Assembly (NCBI GenBank): GCA_913048435.1
Contig: CAJWWC010000006.1
Location: forward strand, 1 to 63,314
DNA: 63,314 bases
Direction of reading: 5' to 3'
Source of the DNA: an uncultured Flavobacteriales bacterium
GTDB taxonomy: Bacteria > Bacteroidota > Bacteroidia > Flavobacteriales > UBA7312
The translations under genes and the position numbers were made by a program. Below, piece by piece: positions 1-8,123 of this stretch (its first letter is position 1; each line of letters starts with the position of its first letter). Under the pieces are notes generated by a model. The model worked only from the letters and a program-made list of their open reading frames with translations, did no database searches and was not told where the DNA came from.

Positions 1-204
1 CAGTTCCAACTTTCTAAAATAGGACTGCAATCAGCTTCACATTCATTTAAATCATCATAAAATCCAGAACCATCCATTGGATCTACACAAGCATTATTTA
101 CACAGTTCCAACTTTCTAAAATAGGACTGCAATCAGCTTCACATTCATTTAAATCATTATAAAATCCAGAACCATCCATTGGGTCTATACAAACATTGTT
201 TACA
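1..204 (-). repeat. 102-bp tandem coding repeat (34-residue Cys/Asp-rich unit)
   Basis: Two full units (1-102 and 103-204) lie inside the kelch protein and differ at only 5 of 102 positions by eye. The sequence upstream of 205 begins a diverged match. Each unit encodes a 34-residue block with four cysteines and the core D-P-M-D-G-S-G-F-Y. The array runs off the left edge, so the copy number is unknown. The high nucleotide identity points to recent duplication or gene conversion. Confidence 0.9.
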
Positions 205-1985
205 CAATTAAAACTAATCACATCAAACTCATCGCAAATGCCGTCATTATCAAAATCATTATCAATAATAACACCATCTTCACAACTTTCACAAATACCA
301 TCAAGATACACGCAAGATAAATCGCTGATAGTTGCATAGTTAGAATAATTACAAGCTAAAGTATCTAAACATCCATATACATCATCACAAATTACTGAGA
401 GTTGCCAATTATAGAAGTAATAGTAATAACTTTGAGGGTTTGAAGTGGTATTGGCAGTAATACTAATATAATCCAAAATATTAATAGGAAAAATACTTGA
501 ATCCACATCATTGTTTCTGTATAAACCTTGATTATCACCTATTACACCAATTTTATAATCGTTACCGACTTCTATATCATAATCTATAGAAATTGTATTC
601 AACCCCTCATTTAAAAAAAAGTTTGCACTATAAATCTGAGTATCGTTGACATCTAATATTTCTATCTCTACAACAAATGCAGTTTGGGCATAAACATCAA
701 CAGAATTTATAGTAACATGTTCTACACAATCAAATACCATATCAAATGCATCATTAGTATGAAAGCCTCCAACACCATAAGTTAAATTATCTATTGCACC
801 ACCGTTAGCAACTAATACATTAGCTGTTGAATCGAAATTTTCTGAAAATGGATTAGTACAACCCAATTGTGGAGTTATACAAGTTCCATCATCTTGACAA
901 GCCAGTTCATTATAATTTAAAGCTGTTGGCTCCGTACAACCTGCCAAGTAACAACAATTAAAATCATCAAACATAGCATCTGAATCAAAGTTTAAAGCCG
1001 TAGTGTCAGTACAACCACAATTATCACCAAGTTTAAATTTAATCAAATCATTAAAGTAAATCTGATTGTTCCTATCATATCCTGAAGTAAAATATAAATC
1101 ACAATTAATCAAAAAACATCCTGGTGCCCAACGTGCATTACCGGGGTGAGATTCTAATTGTACCCAATTATCTGTTTGAGGTGTATATTCCCATAGTTCA
1201 CCACTGTCTAATGGACCATGATCATCACCATCACCGCTTAGCACATATCCCTTTCCATTATAAGAAAATTGAGTTCCTGCTACTCTACCCTCTGAAGGAA
1301 ATTCATTTAATGTTATCCAACTATCCGTTTCAGCGTCGTATTTATAAAAATCATTATAAATATTTATAGCACCATTGATACTGTTTCCATGACCAAAACC
1401 TACATACGGAACACCATCAATGCCAAAATAAAAAGGATGGTGTCTAACGCCAAAATCAAAATCAGCTTTCTGCAACCAACTGTCAGATGGAATATCATAT
1501 TCCCACCAATCGTCTAGATTAGCAGTATTACTCCCAAGTCCAACATAAACTTTATCGTTTACTAGTACAAGTGCTGGATGACTTCTTCCTGCTGAAGGAA
1601 AATTAGCCAATTGCGTCCATTGATTATTTGGAATATCATATGCCCACCAATCAGTAGGATAATCGGAATTAAACTTACCAAATCCAACATATGCAGTTGT
1701 ATTATTTGATACACCATAGGCATAGCCACGAGGACCACCTGGAAAATTACCGATTTGCTCCCAACTTTCTGTTTGAGCATCAAATCTGTAGGCATCTTCT
1801 AAGTATTCTCCTGAAGCATTTTGCCCTGCCATAACGAAACCGTAACGATCATTTGAAAAAGTAATGGGATGATGTCTACTATCTGCATCGTATGATTGAA
1901 TAGGCTGCCAATTTTGTGCCAATAAATGCGATGAAAATAACATTGTAGAAAATAGGTTTACGAAAAGAAAAAAATTGAAATTCAC
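1..1985 (-). CDS. Secreted kelch-repeat / cysteine-rich surface protein (C-terminus beyond left edge)
   Basis: The reading frame is open from a GTG at 1985 to the left edge, so the protein is partial (661 complete codons). The GTG start gives a good signal peptide: about 23 hydrophobic residues ending L-L-A-Q. An ATG at 1943 is the alternative, but it would cut the signal in half. Residues about 25-340 hold kelch-like blades (repeated W-x-x-Y/L ... G-R-x-H/G-Y-x-Y ... V-Y-V-G-x-G), which predict a beta-propeller. Two or three cysteine motifs of the form C-T-x-x-x-A-x-N-[YF]...D-D-x-x-C follow, then a jelly-roll-like region. The sequence ends in a 34-residue cysteine repeat that continues out of the window. 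A T9SS sorting tail would be expected further downstream but is not visible. The likely role is surface adhesion or glycan binding; no enzyme activity can be assigned. Confidence 0.85.
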   Translation of the reverse strand, partial: MNFNFFLFVNLFSTMLFSSHLLAQNWQPIQSYDADSRHHPITFSNDRYGFVMAGQNASGEYLEDAYRFDAQTESWEQIGNFPGGPRGYAYGVSNNTTAYVGFGKFNSDYPTDWWAYDIPNNQWTQLANFPSAGRSHPALVLVNDKVYVGLGSNTANLDDWWEYDIPSDSWLQKADFDFGVRHHPFYFGIDGVPYVGFGHGNSINGAINIYNDFYKYDAETDSWITLNEFPSEGRVAGTQFSYNGKGYVLSGDGDDHGPLDSGELWEYTPQTDNWVQLESHPGNARWAPGCFLINCDLYFTSGYDRNNQIYFNDLIKFKLGDNCGCTDTTALNFDSDAMFDDFNCCYLAGCTEPTALNYNELACQDDGTCITPQLGCTNPFSENFDSTANVLVANGGAIDNLTYGVGGFHTNDAFDMVFDCVEHVTINSVDVYAQTAFVVEIEILDVNDTQIYSANFFLNEGLNTISIDYDIEVGNDYKIGVIGDNQGLYRNNDVDSSIFPINILDYISITANTTSNPQSYYYYFYNWQLSVICDDVYGCLDTLACNYSNYATISDLSCVYLDGICESCEDGVIIDNDFDNDGICDEFDVISFNCVNNVCIDPMDGSGFYNDLNECEADCSPILESWNCVNNACVDPMDGSGFYDDLNECEADCSPILESWN

Positions 1986-2014
1986 TTGAATTGGGATTTG
2001 TTAGTAATAAGGTA

Positions 2015-2022
2015 CAAAAATA
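2015..2022 (-). promoter_or_regulatory. -7 box (TATTTTTG) for the kelch protein gene
   Basis: This is an exact match to the Bacteroidota -7 consensus TAnnTTTG on the minus strand. It leaves 29 nt between the box and the GTG start at 1985, which supports that start. No clear TTTG at -33 is visible. Confidence 0.5.
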
Positions 2023-2117
2023 CTGATTTTTGAACTGATAAAATTATATTGTACATGATTGAAGAAAACATCAAACTTATTTACTATTAACTGTATGCTA
2101 TCTATTTAAAAAATATT

Positions 2118-2125
2118 TAAATTTG
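2118..2125 (+). promoter_or_regulatory. -7 box (TAAATTTG) for tRNA-Arg
   Basis: An exact TAnnTTTG match lies 16 nt upstream of the mature tRNA 5' end, predicting a transcript start near 2130. No convincing -33 TTTG was found. Confidence 0.55.
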
Positions 2126-2141
2126 CGCACATTAACTTGAT

Positions 2142-2215
2142 GGTCGCGTAGCTCAGCTGGATAGAGCATCTGCCTTCTAAGCAGACGGTCACAGGTTCGA
2201 ATCCTGTCGCGATCA
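2142..2215 (+). tRNA. tRNA-Arg (anticodon TCT)
   Basis: The cloverleaf is 74 nt long. The acceptor stem GGTCGCG pairs with CGCGATC (one G-U), the D arm is GCTC/GAGC, and the anticodon stem TCTGC/GCAGA closes the loop CTTCTAA with anticodon TCT, which reads AGA. The T arm is ACAGG/CCTGT around TTCGAAT. The discriminator is A and the CCA end is not encoded. AGA should be a major arginine codon in such AT-rich genes. A terminator follows directly. Confidence 0.97.
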
Positions 2216-2216
2216 C

Positions 2217-2252
2217 AAAAAAAACTCAGCAGTACAAATGTTGAGTTTTTTT
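2217..2252 (+). terminator. Bidirectional intrinsic terminator after tRNA-Arg and def
   Basis: An 11-bp stem (2221-2231 with 2239-2249, including one G-U) encloses a 7-nt loop. It is flanked by A8 on the left and a T run on the right, so it can work for the plus-strand tRNA and for the minus-strand operon that ends with def. Confidence 0.85.
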
Positions 2253-2315
2253 GTATAAAATAATTGAGCTCAAGACATTTAAAAAAATTTTATACTGTAG
2301 AAAATTTAAAGAAAT

Positions 2316-2882
2316 CTATCTTCCTTTTTTTAGTGGGAATTTCATTCGGTAATCTACCTTTACATTTCCTTTTGTAATGTCATTTAGTTTACGTTTCAAT
2401 AAGCGTTTCTTAAATGTACTTAAATAGTCAGTAAAAAGTACGCCTTCAATATGGTCGTACTCGTGTTGAATAATTCGGGCTTTAGTACCATCATATTCTT
2501 CATCTATAATATTGAAATCTTGGTCTTGATAACAAATACGTACTTTAGATAGACGTGATATATCCTCTCTTACACTTGGAATAGATAAACACCCTTCATT
2601 AAAACTCCACTCTTCACCACTTTCTTCAATTATTTTTGGGTTGATGAAAACCTTACGAAAACCATTCATTTCAGGATTTTCATCAGTAAAAGGGCTACCA
2701 TCAACAATAAATAAACGGATGCTCCTACCAATTTGAGGAGCTGCTAAACCTACTCCATTGGCTTCATACATAGTTTCAAACATATCCTCAATCAATCGTT
2801 CTAAATTGGGATAATCATTAGAAATATCTTGAGCTTTTTGTTTTAAAACTTTTGTTCCGTATGAGACTATTGGTAAAATCAT
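2316..2882 (-). CDS. def: Peptide deformylase
   Basis: The enzyme removes the formyl group from the N-terminal methionine of new proteins in the cytoplasm, using a bound metal ion. All three signature motifs are present in its 188 residues: G-V-G-L-A-A-P-Q (about 43-50), E-G-C-L-S (96-100) and H-E-Y-D-H (140-144). The cysteine and the two histidines bind the metal, and the glutamate is the catalytic base. The length is normal for the family. The ATG at 2882 abuts the stop codon of the MoxR gene with no gap, so translation is probably coupled. It is the last gene of the minus-strand run. Confidence 0.97.
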   Translation of the reverse strand: MILPIVSYGTKVLKQKAQDISNDYPNLERLIEDMFETMYEANGVGLAAPQIGRSIRLFIVDGSPFTDENPEMNGFRKVFINPKIIEESGEEWSFNEGCLSIPSVREDISRLSKVRICYQDQDFNIIDEEYDGTKARIIQHEYDHIEGVLFTDYLSTFKKRLLKRKLNDITKGNVKVDYRMKFPLKKGR

Positions 2883-3836
2883 TTACAAGAGTTCATTGAT
2901 TAGTTGCTCAACACTAATACCTTCGGCATCAGCTTGATATGTTTTAACCAATCGGTGTCTAAGAATAGGTTTGGCTACAGCAATTACATCTTCAATATCT
3001 GGTGAATACTTACCATTAATAGCTGCATGACATTTGGCACCTACTACTAAAAACTGTGACGCTCTAGGTCCTGCACCCCAAGCTATAAACTGATTTACTC
3101 TGTCAGTTGCCATTGAAGAGTTGGGTCGTGTTCTTGCTACTAATTTAACAGCATATTCTATAACATTATTAGCAACTGGTATTTTACGTACCAATTGCTG
3201 ATAGCTTATAATTTGCTGGGCATCAAGTATTTTATCCAATATTACAGTTTTGTTGGAAGTTGTACTTTTAATTACTTGAAGCTCTTCTTCGTAAGAAGGA
3301 TAGTCTAAGACAACATTAAACATAAAACGATCAAGTTGGGCTTCAGGCAATGGATATGTACCTTCTTGTTCGATAGGGTTTTGAGTAGCTAATACGAAAA
3401 ACGGTTTACTTAATTCGTGTCGCGTACCCGCAGCTGTTATTGATTTTTCTTGCATAGCTTCCAACAAAGCTGCTTGAGTTTTTGGAGGTGTTCTATTTAT
3501 TTCATCTGCTAAAACAATATTGGCAAATAAAGGACCTTTATTAAAAACAAATTTCCTGTTATCATCTAAAATTTCAGAACCGACAATATCGGATGGCATT
3601 AGATCAGGAGTAAACTGTATTCTATTAAACTTTAAACCCAAAGATTGAGCTATGGTTTGTACTAATAATGTTTTAGCTAAACCAGGCACACCAACTAATA
3701 AACAATGACCTTGACTAAAAATGGATATAATTACATTTTTAATAACCTCATCTTGACCGACTATAACTTTTGCTATTTCTTTTCTAAACTTAAGATAGGA
3801 TTCTTTAAATCCATCTAATTCATCTACCTCTGACAT
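2883..3836 (-). CDS. MoxR-family AAA+ ATPase
   Basis: This 317-residue AAA+ protein belongs to the MoxR/RavA class, whose members act as chaperones for maturation of other complexes, often together with VWA-domain proteins. Walker A is G-V-P-G-L-A-K-T (about 49-56), Walker B is I-V-L-A-D-E-I-N-R (107-115), and a sensor-1 region A-T-Q-N-P-I-E-Q lies near 150-157. Bacteroidota MoxR genes usually sit before a DUF58/BatA-BatB cluster. Here the gene sits between SurA-type chaperones and def, and the only VWA-like protein in the window is 33 kb away. The client is therefore unknown. The gap from the upstream SurA-like gene is 9 bp. Confidence 0.92.
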   Translation of the reverse strand: MSEVDELDGFKESYLKFRKEIAKVIVGQDEVIKNVIISIFSQGHCLLVGVPGLAKTLLVQTIAQSLGLKFNRIQFTPDLMPSDIVGSEILDDNRKFVFNKGPLFANIVLADEINRTPPKTQAALLEAMQEKSITAAGTRHELSKPFFVLATQNPIEQEGTYPLPEAQLDRFMFNVVLDYPSYEEELQVIKSTTSNKTVILDKILDAQQIISYQQLVRKIPVANNVIEYAVKLVARTRPNSSMATDRVNQFIAWGAGPRASQFLVVGAKCHAAINGKYSPDIEDVIAVAKPILRHRLVKTYQADAEGISVEQLINELL

Positions 3837-3845
3837 ACCAAATCA

Positions 3846-5204
3846 TTAATTTTTTAAATAATCACTAATTTCACAATCATAATCTACTTTTATATCAATA
3901 TAGGTTTCATTTAATTTATCTTTTTTCCAATTATTCAACACTCTTACTTTCTTTTCTTGAAGTGCTACACTTTGAATACGATCATAGTCTTCTTTCAAAT
4001 TTGCTTTATGTTCTTCAATGATTCTATCGATATAAATAACACGACATGCTTTTCTACCATCATCACTAGTAAAAATAGTCGGCTTTGAATATTCGTTTTC
4101 TTTCAAACCATTTATTGTTGAGGAAATAGAAAATTCTAATTCGTCTAGAACGAAAGAAGATGAACCTGTTTGTTTATTTACTATTCTACCACCATTATTT
4201 CTGGAATCATCTTCAGAATATTTGATTGCTAATTGATCAAAACTAACACTATCTAAAAGCATAAGATTGACAATGCTATCAAGTTTAACTTTTGCATTTT
4301 CAATTGATTTTGGGCTAATATTAGGTTTCAACAATATATGACGAACGTTAAATTCTTGACCTCTTCTACTAATCATCTGAATTAAATGAAAACCAAACTT
4401 GGTTTCTATAATATCTGACAACTCTTCGTCTTGCAAACGAAATGCAACAGATTCAAATTCAGGTACTAACACACCTTTCCTAACAAAACCCAAATCCCCG
4501 CCGTTTTTTGAAGAACCAGTATCATCTGAATACAAAGAAGCTAAGAATGAAAAGTCTTCACCATTATTAATTCTTTGCTTAAGAATATTTAGTTTACTGA
4601 TAATTCTATCCCTTTCAAGTTTATCTATCTTAGGAAAAACCACTAATTGAGAAAGATAAATTTCTTCAGCGAAAATTGGCAGACTGTCTTTGTGTATTTT
4701 ATTATAAAATTTCAAAACATCCTGAGGAGTCACATTGAGATTTGAAGTAATTTTATTTTCCATTTTTTGAGAAAGACGCTGTTCTCTAAAAATAGATTGA
4801 AATTCATCTTTTATTTGTGAGATAGATTTATCAAAATATTGTTCCATTTTTTTTTCAGAACCAATTTGGCTTATAAAATATTCTATTCTTTGATTAATAG
4901 CATCATTGACTTCATCATCAGTAACTTCCAAACTATCTAATTCAGCATGGTGACTAAGTAGCTTTTGAAATATCAAATCATTCAAAATATCACATTTAAT
5001 ATTTTTACTCTGGTTTTCTATTTTTTTTAATTGTAAGTATTGTTGTTCAATCTCAGATTTGAAAATAGCTTTATCACCCACAACCGCAACGACACCTTCA
5101 ACAATCTGTTGTGCTTGAGTTGTTGATATCGTAAAATGAAAAATAAAAATTAAAAGACTAATATTTTTCAAATTTAATATGATTTTTAACGATTGCATTT
5201 TCAT
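3846..5204 (-). CDS. SurA-like periplasmic peptidyl-prolyl isomerase, two PpiC domains
   Basis: This is a periplasmic chaperone/PPIase for outer-membrane proteins. Starting at the ATG at 5204, the product is 452 residues, with a signal peptide whose hydrophobic stretch I-S-L-L-I-F-I-F-H-F ends near T-Q-A-Q-Q. A SurA N-terminal helical region follows (about 40-170). Two PpiC rotamase domains lie near 182-280 (with S-S-K-N-G-G-D-L-G-F) and 286-390 (with V-R-H-I-L-L). ATGs at 5219 and 5198 are alternatives; 5204 or 5198 keeps the signal peptide most compact. The start overlaps the 3' end of the upstream lipoprotein gene by about 45 bp in another frame, so the two are tightly coupled. It is the third of three SurA-like genes in a row. 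Confidence 0.9.
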   Translation of the reverse strand: MKMQSLKIILNLKNISLLIFIFHFTISTTQAQQIVEGVVAVVGDKAIFKSEIEQQYLQLKKIENQSKNIKCDILNDLIFQKLLSHHAELDSLEVTDDEVNDAINQRIEYFISQIGSEKKMEQYFDKSISQIKDEFQSIFREQRLSQKMENKITSNLNVTPQDVLKFYNKIHKDSLPIFAEEIYLSQLVVFPKIDKLERDRIISKLNILKQRINNGEDFSFLASLYSDDTGSSKNGGDLGFVRKGVLVPEFESVAFRLQDEELSDIIETKFGFHLIQMISRRGQEFNVRHILLKPNISPKSIENAKVKLDSIVNLMLLDSVSFDQLAIKYSEDDSRNNGGRIVNKQTGSSSFVLDELEFSISSTINGLKENEYSKPTIFTSDDGRKACRVIYIDRIIEEHKANLKEDYDRIQSVALQEKKVRVLNNWKKDKLNETYIDIKVDYDCEISDYLKN

Positions 5205-5997
5205 AAATTTCTTTTTCAATTTGCTTAAGAAAACTTAATTTTCTTTTGTTGATTATTATGGAATTAATTTGACTACTAACCATTTCCAAAGGAGAAACAT
5301 TTCCTTTAGAAATATAATTTTTTATAAATAAAAAATAATAATAATTATCATCTTCAGCCTCTATACTTTTACCCTTTTTTATTTTTTTTTGAGAAAAATT
5401 ATGTGGAAATGTTTCAAAAATTTCATCAACAAAAAACCAATTATCTTCAATATAGTAATCGTCTGCAAATTGATAACAATAGTCTTCTAACAATAATCTA
5501 CTTTGTTCATCTTCTCTGTTGTAAAAATTTTTAAACCTCCACAAATTGGGAACTTCTTTTTTTAGCTTGATAAAATTTAATCTAGCTACAGATTTATTCA
5601 AAATAAAATTTGATTTATTGTTTTCATAGAATGAATAAACTTCATCAGTATTAACAAAAGTATCTAGTTTTCGATTGAGTAATTCTTTCTGATAATAATA
5701 AATTAATAATGATTTTTCATAGTTTTCTACTTCGGATTTGACATTTTGTTGAGAAACAGGTAAGTTTACTTTAGCTTTTTGAACAAAAAGCTGCTCGACG
5801 GCCCACTTTTCAGAAAGTGAACGTATTAATTTTAAACTATCTTTGCTGGACAAATCAGGTGATAACAAATGTTCAATATCATTAAAGTATAATTTATCTC
5901 CATTTACTGTCACAAGAAGTTTTTTTGTGTCCTGATGAAAAAAATTACAAGAAAAGATTACAATTACTAAAAAATATAAATAAAACTTCTTGTGCAT
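5158..5997 (-). CDS. SurA-N-like lipoprotein lacking a rotamase domain
   Basis: The protein has 279 residues. The N-terminus is a lipoprotein signal (hydrophobic stretch, then I-F-S-C-N with the lipobox cysteine near 17). A SurA/PpiC-type N-terminal region follows (V-T-V-N-G-D-K-L-Y-F-N-D-I, then helices to about 130). The C-terminal half does not show the H-I-L and N-G-G-D-L-G signatures of PPIase domains, so it may be a chaperone without isomerase activity. It sits between two PpiC proteins (20 bp after one, overlapping the next). Inference: an envelope-anchored partner for outer-membrane protein or T9SS cargo folding. Confidence 0.75.
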   Translation of the reverse strand: MHKKFYLYFLVIVIFSCNFFHQDTKKLLVTVNGDKLYFNDIEHLLSPDLSSKDSLKLIRSLSEKWAVEQLFVQKAKVNLPVSQQNVKSEVENYEKSLLIYYYQKELLNRKLDTFVNTDEVYSFYENNKSNFILNKSVARLNFIKLKKEVPNLWRFKNFYNREDEQSRLLLEDYCYQFADDYYIEDNWFFVDEIFETFPHNFSQKKIKKGKSIEAEDDNYYYFLFIKNYISKGNVSPLEMVSSQINSIIINKRKLSFLKQIEKEIYENAIVKNHIKFEKY

Positions 5998-6017
5998 GAT
6001 TAATGATGTAATTTTTA

Positions 6018-8105
6018 CTAGTCAACAAGTTTATAAAGTACATCGAAATAAACTTCAGATGGATATTTTTTTTCCAATTCAATTTTCCAAACCGCCTCAA
6101 GATAATTTTGGTAATTGGTGATAATCTCACCTTTAGCTTCATCGAAAGTTTTTAATTCATCATTTTTCAACTCTTTGATGTCTGCAAAATATATCGACCC
6201 ATCAAGATTAGTTTCATTTTCAGTTAACCCAATTTGCCAATTATTATCTACCACAGAATTTTTTCCTTTTTCAAAAAAACGAGAAGAAATTTTTAAATTG
6301 TTTGAACGTTTTCGGTTTATTAAGTTTAATAATAATTCATCAGTTAAAAAATATTCTCCTTTTCCAAGATTTAGGAATGATATTTCATAATCACTCAAAA
6401 GGTTTTGATCAAATCTATTATTAATCAAATTTCTTACTTTTTTGGCAATAGTTTCATCATTTGAAGTGTAAACTGTTGCAAAAGCTCTTTTATCCCACCG
6501 ATAGTTTTCTTTTGTTAAATTATAATAATCTAATAATCCTGATGTATCATCAATTGCTTTTGACCATACTTTTTGATCCATTAAATCAAAAAGCATTATA
6601 CCATCGTGATATTCTTTCATTAATGCTTTAAAATCCGGGTATTTTTCTTCTAATTTTGAATCTTCGTAATCAAGACATGTTTTTTTTACCCAATCATTGT
6701 ATCTATCTTTAACTTCTCGACATCTGTTTGCCGAATCAACATTAATTTTATTAATTGCTAAATAATCAGCAAAATCGTCTTGTGTAAAATAATTACCATC
6801 CAACACAAACATAGTTTTACCATTAGTTGAATATGATGATCTGTCCCAATTTTTGAAATCTATTTTACAAAATTCTTCAATGTTAGTAGAGAAATCTTTA
6901 AAGTCAAGAATTAGCTTATTTAATCTAGAAATATAAAAATTTTGATTAGTAGAATGACTACTACCTTCTGAAAAATTATAATCGTTTTTAATTTTTGCTA
7001 AAAGTGATTCTACTCCCTTATTCGCTCTCGAGTCTCTCTTTATTTTACTTTTTATCTCAGGCTCTGCGTCCTCAAATGATGGCACACCTCTTTTATCTAT
7101 CAACTTAATTACATGCCATCCATACATAGTTTTTACGGGATTTGATATTTCTCCAGGTTCAGATAAGTTAAAGGCAGTATTTTCAAATTCTGGCACCATT
7201 TGACCTGATGAAAACCATGGTAATTGACCTCCATTTTTCGATGAACCTTTGTCATCTGAAAATTTAGTCATTTCTTCAAAAGAAATACCATCGTTTAATG
7301 ACTGAACTAATTGTTTAATTTTTTCTTGATTAGCAGCTTTATCTTTTTTAGAAGCATCACTTCTTTCTTCAATCATTATGTGAGCTACTTTGACCTCACC
7401 TCTGTTTTTTCTTTTATCAATTGATTTAAGTATATGATAACCAAATTGAGTTCTAAAAATATCAGATATTTTTCCAATGTTTGTATTGTAGGCAGCAGAT
7501 TCGAAAGGATAAACCATTCTAAATGCAGAAAAATACCCAAGATCACCATAATTTGTTTTAGCAGAAGGGTCATTTGAATATTCTTCAGCTAATTTAGCAA
7601 AGTCTTCGCCGTTTATTGCTCTGTTTTTTAGTTCTTTGATTTTATTGTAAGCATTTAAGGTATCACTGGGTAAAGCGTTTTCAGAAACTGAAATTAAAAT
7701 ATGACTAACTCTAACTTCATAATTCATTCTTTCGTAAGCTTCAGCGACTAACTCGTCTTCGGCTGTTTGATCTGTCAAATAAGGGCGAGCAAGTTGATTT
7801 CGATATCCCGATAATTCTGTTTTAAAAGCTATGGATGTATCCATTTTATTTTCCTTTGCAAAAAGAACTTTTCTTTTAAAATCTATAAATAGTTGAATAT
7901 ATTCATCAAGATATTCTTTTGTTATATTTTCTTCATTATTATTTTTATAGAAAATTGACTTAAATTCTTTCAATTGAATATTCTCTGATCCTACTTTAAG
8001 AACTATTGATGAGTCATCAGACGAATTTGATTTGATGACATTAATTTCGGCAAAGGCGAAATTTGCAATTAAAAAAATAAATAATAAATTTAAAAATTTG
8101 TGCAT
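6018..8105 (-). CDS. Large periplasmic PpiC-type peptidyl-prolyl isomerase, two rotamase domains
   Basis: The protein has 695 residues. It carries a signal peptide (A-N-F-A-F-A-E near 20) and an N-terminal helical region (35-125). A PpiC domain at about 131-231 contains V-R-V-S-H-I-L-I and N-Y-G-D-L-G-Y-F. A second at about 238-340 contains A-H-I-M-I and S-S-K-N-G-G-Q-L-P-W-F. Beyond residue 345 a long helical C-terminal region of about 350 residues has no recognised domain. The length exceeds E. coli SurA (about 430) and approaches PpiD, but there is no N-terminal membrane anchor. It begins 18 bp after guaB and leads the three-gene chaperone set. Confidence 0.9.
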   Translation of the reverse strand: MHKFLNLLFIFLIANFAFAEINVIKSNSSDDSSIVLKVGSENIQLKEFKSIFYKNNNEENITKEYLDEYIQLFIDFKRKVLFAKENKMDTSIAFKTELSGYRNQLARPYLTDQTAEDELVAEAYERMNYEVRVSHILISVSENALPSDTLNAYNKIKELKNRAINGEDFAKLAEEYSNDPSAKTNYGDLGYFSAFRMVYPFESAAYNTNIGKISDIFRTQFGYHILKSIDKRKNRGEVKVAHIMIEERSDASKKDKAANQEKIKQLVQSLNDGISFEEMTKFSDDKGSSKNGGQLPWFSSGQMVPEFENTAFNLSEPGEISNPVKTMYGWHVIKLIDKRGVPSFEDAEPEIKSKIKRDSRANKGVESLLAKIKNDYNFSEGSSHSTNQNFYISRLNKLILDFKDFSTNIEEFCKIDFKNWDRSSYSTNGKTMFVLDGNYFTQDDFADYLAINKINVDSANRCREVKDRYNDWVKKTCLDYEDSKLEEKYPDFKALMKEYHDGIMLFDLMDQKVWSKAIDDTSGLLDYYNLTKENYRWDKRAFATVYTSNDETIAKKVRNLINNRFDQNLLSDYEISFLNLGKGEYFLTDELLLNLINRKRSNNLKISSRFFEKGKNSVVDNNWQIGLTENETNLDGSIYFADIKELKNDELKTFDEAKGEIITNYQNYLEAVWKIELEKKYPSEVYFDVLYKLVD

Positions 8106-8123
8106 TTTATTTGTTGTTAAAAA

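Noticed and set aside
1-204. Tandem repeats as a possible CRISPR array
   Set aside because: The period is 102 bp with no spacers, and the units are in frame and encode a cysteine-rich block of a secreted protein.
1124-1369. Plus-strand 81-codon frame with a His-rich stretch
   Set aside because: It lies wholly antisense to the kelch protein; the histidines come from the complement of Asp/Gly codons in the true gene.
5945-6142. 65-codon minus-strand frame between two chaperone genes
   Set aside because: It overlaps both real genes in another frame and has no domain or start signal.
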